From assembly GCF_900100315.1 (NCBI RefSeq), contig NZ_FNFF01000018.1, positions 62,001 through 126,000 on the forward strand: a DNA stretch of 64,000 nucleotides, written 5' to 3'. Shown here one piece after another: positions 23,030 to 31,679 of the stretch (positions within the stretch are counted from its first letter, which is position 1; the number at the start of each line of letters is the position of its first letter). Below the pieces are notes generated by a model, which did no database searches, was not told the DNA's origin, and saw only the letters and a program-made list of their open reading frames with translations. The position numbers and the translations under genes are program-made. The DNA is from Streptomyces indicus. Its GTDB lineage: Bacteria > Actinomycetota > Actinomycetes > Streptomycetales > Streptomycetaceae.

Positions 23030-24433
23030 CTACTGCAGCGACTTCTTCAAGGCGGCGACCTCTTCTTCCGCCTCGCGCGCGGCCTCATCGGGCGAGAGCT
23101 GGCCGCTGGTCATGGCGCCGATGGCCTTGGGCACGGGCAGTTCGCCGTTGGTCGCGCCGACCAGCGCGCCCTCGCCCTGGCTGATCCCCCAGCGGCGCAA
23201 GTTGCCGACGCCGTCGGCGAGTTGGTCGAGCAGCGCGTCGGGGAACACCTCGTCGAGCGGCTTGCGGGTGTCCACCCCGACCTCGCTCTGCCGCCACGCG
23301 TCCACGTACTTCTGCGGCTCGGCGGCGGTGCCGTGCCGGACCGGGATCTTGCCCTCGGGGGCCATCCCGAACCAGGACTCGTAGCCGGTGCCCATCATGT
23401 ACTCGATGAACTCACGCGAGGCCGCGGTCTCCGCGGTCTTGGTGGTCACCCACGAGGTGATCTCGCCGAACTGCGCGGGTTCCTGGCCGTCGGGTCCCTT
23501 GAGCGCGGTGACGATGCCGCTGTTGCGGGCGAGGAACTCCTCGTCCTTCTTGCACTCGGCGCAGCTCGGCAGCGCGTCCTTGCGCAGGCCCGCGAGCTCG
23601 TCCAGCAGGAACGAGGACCAGATGATCATCGAGGAGCGGCCCGCGAAGTAGGTGGCGCGGGTGGAGTCGACGGTCTGGATGCCGGGTGCGCCGTATTCGC
23701 GGGCGAGTTCGTCGTACGCGGCGAAGGCCTGCGCGCACTGCGGGGACCCGAGCGCGGACTCGCCCTTGTCGTCCACGAGTTGGCAGTCGTTGGCGAGGGC
23801 GAGGCTCTCGAAGCTCTGCGAGGTGAACACGTCGGAGGGGTCGGTGGCGGCGGAGATGCCGTCGTTGCCCTTGGTGGTCAGCTGCTTCGCGGCGGCGAGG
23901 GCGCTCTCGTACGTGTCCGGGGCGGCGAGGCCCGCCTTGTCGAACTGGTCCTTGCGGTAGACGAGCAGCTGGAGCCAGGAGTCGGAGGGGACGCCGAGGC
24001 TGGTGGCGCCGTCCGAGGTCAGATCCAGGGCGTTCTTGTCGAAGGTGGAGCGGTCCAGCTTGCCGAGGATCTCGCGCGGTATCTCCGTGTTCAGCAGGCC
24101 GTTGCTGTACATCTGCCAGGTCTGGCCGAGCGGGGCCGCGGCGATCACGTCCGGCAGATTGCCGGAGGCGGCGGCCGACATGATCAGCTGCGGCATCTGC
24201 CCCTCGTCGACCCCGACGAGCTTGACCTTGACGCCGGTCTTCTCCTCGAAGCCGTCGATGACCTTCCGCGTCGCGGCGATGCGGTCCGGCAGGTTCTCCT
24301 GCGACCACACGGTGATCTCGCGGTCGGGCTTGCCCGGCCCGGTGCTGCCGGAGCAGCCCGTGAGCAGCCCGGTGCCCAGAGCCGCCGTGACGCCGACCGC
24401 GATCATCCTCGACCGCTGGATCCTCGTACGCAT
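23030..24433 (-). CDS. Sugar ABC transporter substrate-binding lipoprotein
   Basis: A 467-residue extracellular solute-binding protein of family 1. The signal peptide ends in the lipobox LLTGC with lipidated Cys27, followed by a Gly/Ser linker. The mature part starts with the family pattern ITVWSQENLPDRIAATRKVI and later has IMSAAASGNLPDVIAAAPLG and EFIEYMMGTGYESWFGMAPEG. A Cys pair in CAEC and another at NDCQLV/PQCAQ may form disulfides. It is the first gene of the operon and directly faces the shared operator. The glycosidases across the operator suggest an oligosaccharide ligand. Confidence 0.93.
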   Translation of the reverse strand: MRTRIQRSRMIAVGVTAALGTGLLTGCSGSTGPGKPDREITVWSQENLPDRIAATRKVIDGFEEKTGVKVKLVGVDEGQMPQLIMSAAASGNLPDVIAAAPLGQTWQMYSNGLLNTEIPREILGKLDRSTFDKNALDLTSDGATSLGVPSDSWLQLLVYRKDQFDKAGLAAPDTYESALAAAKQLTTKGNDGISAATDPSDVFTSQSFESLALANDCQLVDDKGESALGSPQCAQAFAAYDELAREYGAPGIQTVDSTRATYFAGRSSMIIWSSFLLDELAGLRKDALPSCAECKKDEEFLARNSGIVTALKGPDGQEPAQFGEITSWVTTKTAETAASREFIEYMMGTGYESWFGMAPEGKIPVRHGTAAEPQKYVDAWRQSEVGVDTRKPLDEVFPDALLDQLADGVGNLRRWGISQGEGALVGATNGELPVPKAIGAMTSGQLSPDEAAREAEEEVAALKKSLQ

Positions 24434-24483
24434 TGCCGTCCTCGTCGCCGACTTTCGCCTGTCCGTGACGCATCTCAGCACTA

Positions 24484-24522
24484 CTTTTGACTGTTGACAA
24501 GACATAAGTGCGAGATAGTGTC
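24484..24522. promoter_or_regulatory. Divergent promoters and shared operator of the sugar locus
   Basis: An inverted repeat ACTTTTGACT - 7 bp - AGACATAAGT (24484-24510, consensus arm ACTTWTGWCT) lies between the two divergent operons. For the plus strand it overlaps TTGACA (24495-24500) with TAGTGT (24517-24522) at 16-bp spacing. For the minus strand TTGTCA with TGAGAT at 17 bp can be read. A repressor here, most likely the ROK protein, would block both directions. Confidence 0.6.
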
Positions 24523-24562
24523 GGCGTAACACCAGCCGAACCACCTCTTTCCGGAGTCGTCC

Positions 24563-25609
24563 GTGGAACGCGTCGTTCAATTCACAGGTCCCCGCCAGGT
24601 GGAGGTGGCCGAGCACGCACCGGCCGAGCTGCCGCCCGGCCATCTGCGCGTCCACACCCGCTACTCGGGCATCTCGGCGGGCACGGAACTGACGGCCTAC
24701 CGCGGCACGAACCCGTATCTGACCCGCACCTGGGACGCCGAGTCCCGGCTCTTCCGCGACGGCGCGGCGGGAATCGCGTATCCGGTCGTCGGCTGGGGCT
24801 ACTCCGAGGTCGGCGAAGTCACCGAGATCTCCCCGGAGTTGGCGGGCACCCCCGGGCTGCCGGCCGTGGGCGACCTGGTCTGGGGCATCTGGGGCCACCG
24901 CAGCGAGGGCATCGTCCCCGTCGAGCGCATGATCGGCCACACGCTGCCCGCCGGACTCGAGCCGCTCGCGGGCGCGTTCGCCCGGGTCGGCGCCATCGCG
25001 TACAACGCGGTCCTGGCCGGCGGCATCAACCTCGGTGAGGACGTGGCCGTCTTCGGCCAGGGCGTCATCGGCCTGATCGCCACCCGCCTCGCGCAGCTCA
25101 GCGGCGCCCGCGTCACCGCCGTCGACGCCATGGACGTACGCCTGGAGACCGCGAAGAAGTACGGCGCCCACACCGCGCTCAACGCCCGCTCCGGCGAGGT
25201 GGCCGATCTCGTACGGCAGGCCACGGACGGCCGCGGCGCGGACCTCGCCATCGAGATCAGCGGGGTGTACCCGGCGCTGCACGAGGCGGTCCGCTCGGTC
25301 ACCGTCGGCGGCCGCGTCGTGGCCTCCGGCTTCTACCAGGGCGACGGGATCGGGCTGCGGCTCGGCGACGAGTTCCACCACAACCGCGTCGAGATCGTCT
25401 GCTCCCAGATCGGCGGCGTGCCCGCCCCGCTCTCGGGCCGCTGGAGCGTGGAGCGCCTGCAGCAGACCTTCCTGCGCCTGGTCGCCGAGGGCCAGGTGGA
25501 TGTGACCTCGCTGGTCAGCCATGTCGTGCCGGTGGCCGAGGCCGCCGACGCGTACGTCCTGCTCGACGAGCGCCCCGCCGACGCCCTCCAGGTCGTCCTG
25601 GAATTCTGA
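24563..25609 (+). CDS. Medium-chain alcohol dehydrogenase-like oxidoreductase
   Basis: A 348-residue MDR-superfamily protein starting at the GTG after CCGGAG. The cofactor-binding part has VAVFGQGVIGLIATRLAQLS, near residues 160-180, and VGGRVVASGFYQG. The usual catalytic-zinc Cys (C-G-T/S-D) is replaced by S-A-G-T-E in YSGISAGTE, and the structural-zinc cysteines are missing; the only Cys is in EIVCSQ. It therefore may not use zinc although it belongs to the zinc-type family. First gene of the divergent catabolic operon, probably oxidising a sugar or polyol. Confidence 0.85.
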   Translation: MERVVQFTGPRQVEVAEHAPAELPPGHLRVHTRYSGISAGTELTAYRGTNPYLTRTWDAESRLFRDGAAGIAYPVVGWGYSEVGEVTEISPELAGTPGLPAVGDLVWGIWGHRSEGIVPVERMIGHTLPAGLEPLAGAFARVGAIAYNAVLAGGINLGEDVAVFGQGVIGLIATRLAQLSGARVTAVDAMDVRLETAKKYGAHTALNARSGEVADLVRQATDGRGADLAIEISGVYPALHEAVRSVTVGGRVVASGFYQGDGIGLRLGDEFHHNRVEIVCSQIGGVPAPLSGRWSVERLQQTFLRLVAEGQVDVTSLVSHVVPVAEAADAYVLLDERPADALQVVLEF

Positions 25610-25623
25610 GAGGTCCCGAACTC

Positions 25624-26424
25624 ATGCTGAAGACCGCTGCCCAGGAACAGCTCCTTCCCGGTGAATCCCTCCAGGAGAAGTGGGAGTTCGCGCAGGAGGC
25701 CGGTTACGACGCCGTCGAGCTGCGCGCCAAAGGCGATCTGCACTTCGCCTCGCGCCTGCCGGAGCTGAAGCAGGCACTCAAGGACGGCGTCGTGATGCCG
25801 ACCGTGTGCGTGGAGATGCTGCACTTCTTCGGCGCCTTCGACGAGGAGCTGCGCCGCGACGCGATCAAGCAGATGAAGTCGCAGCTCACGGTGATCGGCG
25901 AGATCGGCGGGCTCGGGGCCCAGACCCCGGCCTCGTACGGGATGTTCTCGCGCCGGCTGCCCCCGTTCGAGCCGCCGCGCTCCGAGGCCGAGGACCGCGA
26001 GGTGCTGCTCTCCGGTCTCGCCGAGCTGGGCGAGCACGCGGCGCGCGAGGGCGTCACGCTCTACCTCGAACCGCTCAACCGGTACGAGGACCACATGGTC
26101 AACCGCCTCGAGCAGGCAGCCGAGTTGATCAAGGAGGTCGGTCTGGACTCCGTGAAGATCGGCATCGACAGCTACCACATGAACATCGAGGAGTCCGACC
26201 CTGCGGCGGCGATCATCGCGCACGCCCCGTACATCGGGCACGCCCAGGTCTCCGACTCCAACCGCTTCCAGCCCGGCGCGGGACACCTCGACTGGCAGGC
26301 CTGGCTGGGCGCCCTGCACACCATCGGGTACGAGGGCTATCTCGCCGCCGAGTGCCGCCTGACCGGGGACCCGGTCGAGGCCGTGCGCTCCGTGCCCGCG
26401 TTCCTCAAGGGGTCCGGCGCGTGA
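25624..26424 (+). CDS. Sugar phosphate isomerase/epimerase (TIM barrel, AP-endonuclease-2 fold)
   Basis: A 266-residue xylose-isomerase-like TIM barrel. Metal ligands fit the family: Glu in LYLEPLNRYEDH, Asp and His in IGIDSYHMNIEE, His in IGHAQVSDSNR and Glu in YLAAECRL. Such enzymes isomerise or epimerise ketoses, inosose or 3-keto sugars. A 3-keto-sugar role would suit the two dehydrogenases in the locus; this is inference. It lies 14 bp after the dehydrogenase and overlaps the next gene by 4 nt. Confidence 0.88.
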   Translation: MLKTAAQEQLLPGESLQEKWEFAQEAGYDAVELRAKGDLHFASRLPELKQALKDGVVMPTVCVEMLHFFGAFDEELRRDAIKQMKSQLTVIGEIGGLGAQTPASYGMFSRRLPPFEPPRSEAEDREVLLSGLAELGEHAAREGVTLYLEPLNRYEDHMVNRLEQAAELIKEVGLDSVKIGIDSYHMNIEESDPAAAIIAHAPYIGHAQVSDSNRFQPGAGHLDWQAWLGALHTIGYEGYLAAECRLTGDPVEAVRSVPAFLKGSGA

Positions 26425-27779
26425 CGGCACTCCTTGACCGGCCCGCCCGCACCGCCGCCGCGGACCTGACCCTGCGGCGCGGTGCGGCGCGCGTCCTGCT
26501 CGACAACTGGACGGGGTCCGGCACGGTCCCCTCCCGCACCCTGTACCCGCACCAGTGGAGCTGGGACTCGGCGTTCATCGCCATCGGACTGCGGCATCTG
26601 TCGGCGCGCCGTGCCCAGCGCGAGCTGGAGTCGCTGCTCGCGGCTCAGTGGGCGGACGGGCGCGTCCCGCACATCGTCTTCAACTCGGCCGTACCGAACG
26701 GGGCCTACTTCCCCAGCCCCGACTTCTGGCGGTCGTCCACGGCCGGTCACCCGGCCGGCGCCCCCGCCTCCCTGGAGACCTCGGGCATCGTGCAGCCGCC
26801 GGTGCACGCGCTCGCCGCATGGCTCGTCCACCAAGCCGATCCTGCCGAGTCGCGGCGCCGCGGCTTCCTGTCGCGGGTCTTCCCGCACCTCACGGCCTGG
26901 CACGCGTACCTCCTGGGCGCGCGCGACCTCGGCGGCTCGGGGCTCGCGGCGATCGTCCACCCGTGGGAGCCGGGCATGGACAACAGCCCGTGCTGGGACG
27001 GCCCGTTGTCCCGTATCTCCCCCATCGACACCGGCAGCTTCCGCCGCGCCGACCTCGACCACGGCCACCCCGCCGACCGCCCGACGGACCTCGACTACGG
27101 GCGGTACGTCCGGCTCGCGGCCGACTACCGGGACGCGAGCTACGACGACCGCGCAGCCCGCCATGCCTTCGCGCTCGAAGACCCTTGCTTCAACGCCCTG
27201 TTGACCGTCAGCGAGCACGCGCTCGCCGACATCGCGGCCGAGCTGGGCGCCGACCCGGCACCGCACAGGGCACGCGCTGAGCGTCTGACCGAGACGCTCG
27301 TGGCGCGGCTGTGGGACGAGGAGGCGGGTGCGTTCCTCGCCCGCGATCTGGTGAGTGACGAGCTCGTACGGGAGCGGAGTGTCGCCGGCCTGGCACCACT
27401 GCTCGTGCCCGGACTCCCCGCATCGATCGTCGACCGCCTGGTCGGCACGCTCGACGGACCCGGCTTCCACGCCGACGCCACCGCGCTCGTGCCGAGTTAC
27501 GACCTGACCGGTCCCGCCTTCGACCGCACCCGGTACTGGCGCGGGCCCGCCTGGTTCAACACGGCCTGGCTGATCGAGCGCGGACTGCGCACGCACGGCC
27601 GGCACGCGCACGCCGACCGCATCCGCGCCTCGCTCCTGGAGACGGCGGGCGGCTCCGGGTTCGCCGAGTACGTCGACCCCACCACCGGCGAGGGCCGCGG
27701 CGCACGCTCCTTCTCCTGGACGGCCGCGCTCACGCTCGACCTGCTGCACACCGACGACCGCACGGAGGCGGGGCGATGA
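26421..27779 (+). CDS. MGH1/GH63-like (alpha/alpha)6 glycoside hydrolase
   Basis: A 452-residue glycosidase from a GTG overlapping the isomerase stop (GTGA). Blocks typical of the mannosylglycerate-hydrolase/GH63 group are YPHQWSWDSAFIAIG, GRVPHIVFN, WEPGMDNSPCWDGPL with the presumed acid Asp, and YWRGPAWFNTAWLIERGL. There is no signal peptide, so it acts on sugar already imported. In the window it is followed at once by a second (alpha/alpha)6 enzyme. The linkage it cleaves cannot be told from sequence. Confidence 0.85.
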   Translation: MTALLDRPARTAAADLTLRRGAARVLLDNWTGSGTVPSRTLYPHQWSWDSAFIAIGLRHLSARRAQRELESLLAAQWADGRVPHIVFNSAVPNGAYFPSPDFWRSSTAGHPAGAPASLETSGIVQPPVHALAAWLVHQADPAESRRRGFLSRVFPHLTAWHAYLLGARDLGGSGLAAIVHPWEPGMDNSPCWDGPLSRISPIDTGSFRRADLDHGHPADRPTDLDYGRYVRLAADYRDASYDDRAARHAFALEDPCFNALLTVSEHALADIAAELGADPAPHRARAERLTETLVARLWDEEAGAFLARDLVSDELVRERSVAGLAPLLVPGLPASIVDRLVGTLDGPGFHADATALVPSYDLTGPAFDRTRYWRGPAWFNTAWLIERGLRTHGRHAHADRIRASLLETAGGSGFAEYVDPTTGEGRGARSFSWTAALTLDLLHTDDRTEAGR

Positions 27780-29680
27780 GCGGCACCGGGGCACGCGTGC
27801 AGCTCGTCCGGGACGCCACGTTCGCGCATCTCACCGCGGACGGCTCGATCACCGGCACGCGCGGCACCTCGCCCGACGGCCTGTTCGCGCGCGACGCCCG
27901 CCACCTGAGCCGCTGGCAGCTGACCGTCGACGGCGACTCCCCCTTCGTCCTGTCCCCCGCCGCCCCCTCCGGCGAGGGCGCCGCGGAGTGCGTGCTCACG
28001 CCCGAGGGCACCCGGGACGCGCCGCCCGCGTACGCCGTGTTCCGCCGACAGGCCGTAGCCGCCGGGGAGTTCACCGACGCGCTGCGGATCGTCGGCAGCG
28101 GCGCCGAGCCGCTGACGGCCGAGGTGACGCTGACCGTCGGCGCGGACTTCGCGGACCTGTTCGAGCTGCGCGCCGACGACCGCGCCTACGCGAAGCCGGG
28201 CGCCGAGTACCGCACGACGCCCACCGCGACGGGCGTGGAGTTCGGCTACCGGCGCGAGGACTGGTATGCGCGGACGGCCGTCACGGCGGACCCCGCCCCG
28301 GACGAGGTGGAGGTCCAACAGGCCGACGGTTCCTGCCGATTGACCTGGCGGCTGCACGTACCGCCCCACGGGCAGGCGGAGTTGCGGCTCCGCACGGAAG
28401 CACAACCGTACGGCCCGCCCCTCACCGCGGCACCCGGCACGTCCGGTGCCGAGGGCCCGACCGGCACCGACCCCCTCTCCCTGGCCTGCGCCAAGGGCCT
28501 CGACGACCTGCGGCTGCTCACCATCCCGGCCACCGGCGTGGACGGCGAGACGGTCGGCGTGCCCGCGGCCGGGATCCCCTGGTTCCTCACCCTCTTCGGC
28601 CGGGACTCGCTGCTCACCTCGTACTTCATGCTCCCGTACCGGCCGGAGCTCGCGGCGGGCACCCTGAGCGCGCTCGCGGCCGTGCAGGGCGAGCGGTACG
28701 ACGCGTACAGCGGCGAACAGCCGGGGCGCATCGTGCACGAGACCCGCCTGGGCGAACTCGCGCACTTCCGCCAGGTCCCATACGGCCGCTACTACGGTGC
28801 CGTCGACGCCACCCCGCTCTTCCTCGTCCTGCTCCATGCCCACTGGGCGCGCACGGCCGACGACACCCTCGCGCGCCGGCTCGAAGCCCACGCACGCGCG
28901 GCGGTCGCCTGGATGACCGGCGACGGCGGCCTCGACGAGCACGGCTATCTCGTCTACTCGCCCGACCCCGACGGCCTGGTCAACCAGAACTGGAAGGACT
29001 CCGCGGGCGCCGTCTGCTTCAAGGACGGCCGGCAGGCCGAGGGCCCGATCGCGGTCTGCGAGGCGCAGGGATACGCGTACGACGCGCTGCGGCGCACCGC
29101 GCGCGTGGCCGAGGAGGTCTGGCAGGACCCTTCCCTGGCACGGGAGTTGGACGCCCGGGCCGACGACCTGCGGGCCCGTTTCGTACGGGACTTCTGGCTG
29201 GCCGATGACGACTTCCCGGCCCTCGCCCTGGACGGCAAGGGACAGCAGGTCGACGCGCTCGCCTCCGACGCGGGCCATCTGCTGTGGTCCGGCATCCTCG
29301 ACGAGGACCGCGCCCGGCGCGTGGGCCGCCGCCTGGTGGAGCCCGACTTCTTCTCCGGCTGGGCGATCCGCACCCTGGCCGCGGGCCAACTGCCGTACCA
29401 CCCGCTCTCGTACCACCGGGGCAGCGCCTGGCCGCACGACAACGGCGTCATCGCCCTCGGCCTGGCCCGCTACGGTCTCGCCGACGAACTGCGCAAGGTC
29501 GCGGCCGGCCTCACCGAGGCGGCCGCCCACCACGGATACCGGCTGCCCGAGGTGCTCGGCGGCTACGAACGCGCCGCTTCCGCGCGGCCCGTCCCGTACC
29601 CGCACTCCTGCTCCCCGCAGGCGTGGGCGGCGGCGACACCGTGGGCGCTGCGCACGGCGCTGGAGTCGGTGGGCGGCTGA
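27776..29680 (+). CDS. Glycogen-debranching N-terminal domain protein / amylo-alpha-1,6-glucosidase-like
   Basis: A 634-residue cytoplasmic protein overlapping the previous gene by 4 nt (ATGA). Residues about 10-210 form the beta-rich N-terminal debranching domain (GTSPDGLFARDARHLSRWQL is its hallmark). The C-terminal part is an (alpha/alpha)6 barrel with WFLTLFGRDSLLTSYFMLPY, VNQNWKDSAGAV and WPHDNGVIALGLARYG. Related proteins act on alpha-linked oligosaccharides. It is the last gene of the catabolic operon and converges on ygfZ, with only 16 bp between. Confidence 0.88.
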   Translation: MSGTGARVQLVRDATFAHLTADGSITGTRGTSPDGLFARDARHLSRWQLTVDGDSPFVLSPAAPSGEGAAECVLTPEGTRDAPPAYAVFRRQAVAAGEFTDALRIVGSGAEPLTAEVTLTVGADFADLFELRADDRAYAKPGAEYRTTPTATGVEFGYRREDWYARTAVTADPAPDEVEVQQADGSCRLTWRLHVPPHGQAELRLRTEAQPYGPPLTAAPGTSGAEGPTGTDPLSLACAKGLDDLRLLTIPATGVDGETVGVPAAGIPWFLTLFGRDSLLTSYFMLPYRPELAAGTLSALAAVQGERYDAYSGEQPGRIVHETRLGELAHFRQVPYGRYYGAVDATPLFLVLLHAHWARTADDTLARRLEAHARAAVAWMTGDGGLDEHGYLVYSPDPDGLVNQNWKDSAGAVCFKDGRQAEGPIAVCEAQGYAYDALRRTARVAEEVWQDPSLARELDARADDLRARFVRDFWLADDDFPALALDGKGQQVDALASDAGHLLWSGILDEDRARRVGRRLVEPDFFSGWAIRTLAAGQLPYHPLSYHRGSAWPHDNGVIALGLARYGLADELRKVAAGLTEAAAHHGYRLPEVLGGYERAASARPVPYPHSCSPQAWAAATPWALRTALESVGG

Positions 29681-29696
29681 CTGCCTTGATTGCTGC

Positions 29697-30662
29697 TTAC
29701 GGCTCTACGACGACTTCCTGAGCCGCCGCCGTCGTCCCCACCAGGAGCTGGGCGTCCACCGGAACGTTCCGCTTGACCAGCGCGAGCGCGATCGGGCCCA
29801 GCTCGTGGTGGCGGGCCGAGGTGGTCACGAAGCCGATCTTGCGGCCCTCGGGGCCGTCGGAGGCCAGCCTGACCTCCGTGCCGTGGCCGGGCAGGTGGAC
29901 CTCGCTGCCGTCCAGGTGCAGGAAGACCAGGCGGCGCGGGGGCTTGCCCAGGTTCTGCACGCGGGCGACCGTCTCCTGGCCGCGGTAGCAGCCCTTCTGG
30001 AGATGGACCGCGCTGCCGATCCAGCCCAGCTCGTGCGGGATGGTGCGGTGGTCGGTCTCGAAGCCGAGCCGCGGCCGGTGGGCCTCCACGCGCAGCGCCT
30101 CGTACGCGAGGATGCCGACCGCCGGGCCGTGCTCGGCCACGTACGACTCCAGCTGGTCGCGCGGCAGGAAGAGATCGCGGCCGTACGCGGTCTCACGGGC
30201 GACGACGCCCTCCGGCACCGGCGCGATCGAACCGGCCGGAAGATGCACGACCGCGAACTCCTCGGTGCGGTCGGCCACTTCGACCCGGTAGAAGAACTTC
30301 ATCGACTCCAGGTACGCGAGCAGCGCCTCGCCCGTGCCGGCCTCGAAGTACGCCCACGTGGTCGTGCCGTCGTCCACGAGCGAGAGGTGGTGCTCGATGT
30401 GGCCGTTGGCCGAGAGGATCAGCGCCTCGGTGGCCTGGTGCGGGGGCAGCTGTTCCACGTGCTGGGTGAGCAGCAGGTGCAGCCAGCTCAGGCGGTCGTC
30501 GCCGGTGACGGTCAGGACGCCGCGGTGCGAGAGGTCGACGACCCCGCTGCCGTCTGCGAGGGCGCGCTGCTCCCGGTACAGCTCGCCGTAGTGCGCGGCG
30601 ACACCTTCGTCGGCGCCCTCGGCGGGGACGGCGCCGGGCAGGGACAGCAAAGGGCTCTTCAT
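29697..30662 (-). CDS. ygfZ: Folate-binding YgfZ-type protein (iron-sulfur cluster related)
   Basis: A 321-residue protein of the GcvT-like YgfZ family, which binds folate and helps maintain some iron-sulfur enzymes. The signature K-G-C-Y-x-G-Q-E is present as QKGCYRGQETVAR, with the reactive Cys. The N-terminus has VVDLSHRGVLTVTGDDRLSWLH and the C-terminal domain IGFVTTSARHHELGPIALA. The ATG at 30662 is used; a GTG two codons upstream is possible. It lies 34 bp downstream of nur and is probably co-transcribed with it. Confidence 0.9.
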   Translation of the reverse strand: MKSPLLSLPGAVPAEGADEGVAAHYGELYREQRALADGSGVVDLSHRGVLTVTGDDRLSWLHLLLTQHVEQLPPHQATEALILSANGHIEHHLSLVDDGTTTWAYFEAGTGEALLAYLESMKFFYRVEVADRTEEFAVVHLPAGSIAPVPEGVVARETAYGRDLFLPRDQLESYVAEHGPAVGILAYEALRVEAHRPRLGFETDHRTIPHELGWIGSAVHLQKGCYRGQETVARVQNLGKPPRRLVFLHLDGSEVHLPGHGTEVRLASDGPEGRKIGFVTTSARHHELGPIALALVKRNVPVDAQLLVGTTAAAQEVVVEP

Positions 30663-30696
30663 GGTCACCCAATCTACGACGAGGCGACGGCCGGGC

Positions 30697-31158
30697 TTAT
30701 TCCCCGGGGCCCCGGGAGGCTGCCTCCGCGGCCTGGCCCGCTTGTGCCGTGCAGTCCTTGCAGCGGCCGAAGATCGCGAAGTGCTTCATGTCGGTGTCGA
30801 ACCCGAACTCGGCCTTGAGCTTCGCCGTGAAGTCGGCGGCCACCGACACGTCGGCCTCGATCACGTTCGTGCAGTCGCGGCAGACCAGGTGCAGATGGTG
30901 GTGGCGGTCCGCGAGGTGGTACGTCGGGGCGCCGTGGCCGAGGTGGGCGTGGCTGACCAGACCGAGCTCCTCCAGGAGCTCCAGCGTGCGGTAGACCGTG
31001 GAGATGTTCACGCCCGAGGCCGTCCTGCGGACCTCCGCGAGGATGTCGTCGGGGGTCGCGTGCTCGAGGGTGTCCACCGCCTCGAGGACAAGCTGACGCT
31101 GCGGCGTCAGCCGGTAGCCGCGCTGCCTGAGGTCGCTCTTCCAGTCGGTGCTCACCAC
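30697..31158 (-). CDS. nur: Nur, nickel-responsive Fur-family regulator
   Basis: A 153-residue Fur-family protein nearly identical, as I recall it, to S. coelicolor Nur. The winged helix runs through LTPQRQLVLEAVDTLEHATP and VNISTVYRTLELLEELGLV. Metal ligands fit Nur: H33, H86, H88 and H90 for the M-site, and H70, H72 and H126 for the nickel site. Cys pairs at C93/C96 and C133/C136 could bind structural zinc. Nur with nickel represses nickel uptake and the Fe superoxide dismutase and allows the Ni enzyme. It differs from Zur or FurA by the H70/H72/H126 set. Confidence 0.9.
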   Translation of the reverse strand: MVSTDWKSDLRQRGYRLTPQRQLVLEAVDTLEHATPDDILAEVRRTASGVNISTVYRTLELLEELGLVSHAHLGHGAPTYHLADRHHHLHLVCRDCTNVIEADVSVAADFTAKLKAEFGFDTDMKHFAIFGRCKDCTAQAGQAAEAASRGPGE

Positions 31159-31202
31159 AGGGCCCAGTGTAGGTGGGCGGGGGTGTGCGGTGCGGGGGCT
31201 GT

Positions 31203-31264
31203 GCGTTCAGGCGGACGGGGGCCGGTCGTTCAGGCGGACGGGAGCCGGTCCGTTCAGGCGGCGG
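31203..31264. repeat. Short tandem repeat upstream of nur
   Basis: Two full copies and one partial copy of a ~23-bp unit, GTTCAGGCGGACGGGRGCCG. It fills most of the space between nur (start 31158) and the gene ending at 31314. No inverted symmetry was seen. Confidence 0.65.
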
Positions 31265-31313
31265 AGGGGAACGGGAAGGGTGCCCGGTCCGGTGCCACCC
31301 AGCCGGTGCGGGC

Positions 31314-31679
31314 CTACGGGGCGGCGAGCGCGGCCGAGGTGTAGTACCGGACCAGCAGCCGCTTGTCGAGCAACTCCGGCCGCCGTACGAGGAGTTCGTC
31401 GAACTCGTCGGTCTCGTCTGCGTGATGCCCGACCAGCTCGACCCAGGCGCGGCTGACCGTCGCGTGGTACTTCTGCGGGGCACCGGCGTACCGGGCCGTC
31501 CGCCGGATTCCGTCACTGACCAGCCGTATCGCCGCCTCCGTGCCGTGCCGGCGGACCGCGAGCCAGGTCAGATGGACATGCTGACGGTGCCCGAACCGGG
31601 ACGCGTCGGCCATGACTTCGGCCATGAGCCCGTCGAAGGTCCCGGCCACCTTCCCCTCGAAGGCCTCGGCCCCGGTCAT
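31314..31679 (-). CDS. Conserved hypothetical protein, translationally coupled to MarR regulator
   Basis: A 121-residue protein of unknown function. It shows a conserved-looking core F-G-H-R-Q-H-V-H-L-T-W with several His, then AIRLVSDGIRRTARYAGAPQ, KYHATVSRAWVELVGHH and a C-terminal L-L-D-K-R-L-L. Helices dominate and there is no membrane segment. The His/Trp-rich core could bind a ligand or metal, but this is a guess. Its ATG overlaps the stop of the MarR gene by 4 nt (ATGA), so the two are made together and it may be the MarR target. Confidence 0.7.
   Translation of the reverse strand: MTGAEAFEGKVAGTFDGLMAEVMADASRFGHRQHVHLTWLAVRRHGTEAAIRLVSDGIRRTARYAGAPQKYHATVSRAWVELVGHHADETDEFDELLVRRPELLDKRLLVRYYTSAALAAP

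Noticed and set aside
31159..31313. Small gene upstream of nur within the tandem repeat
   Set aside because: Open frames here are built from the repeat and have no convincing ribosome site.
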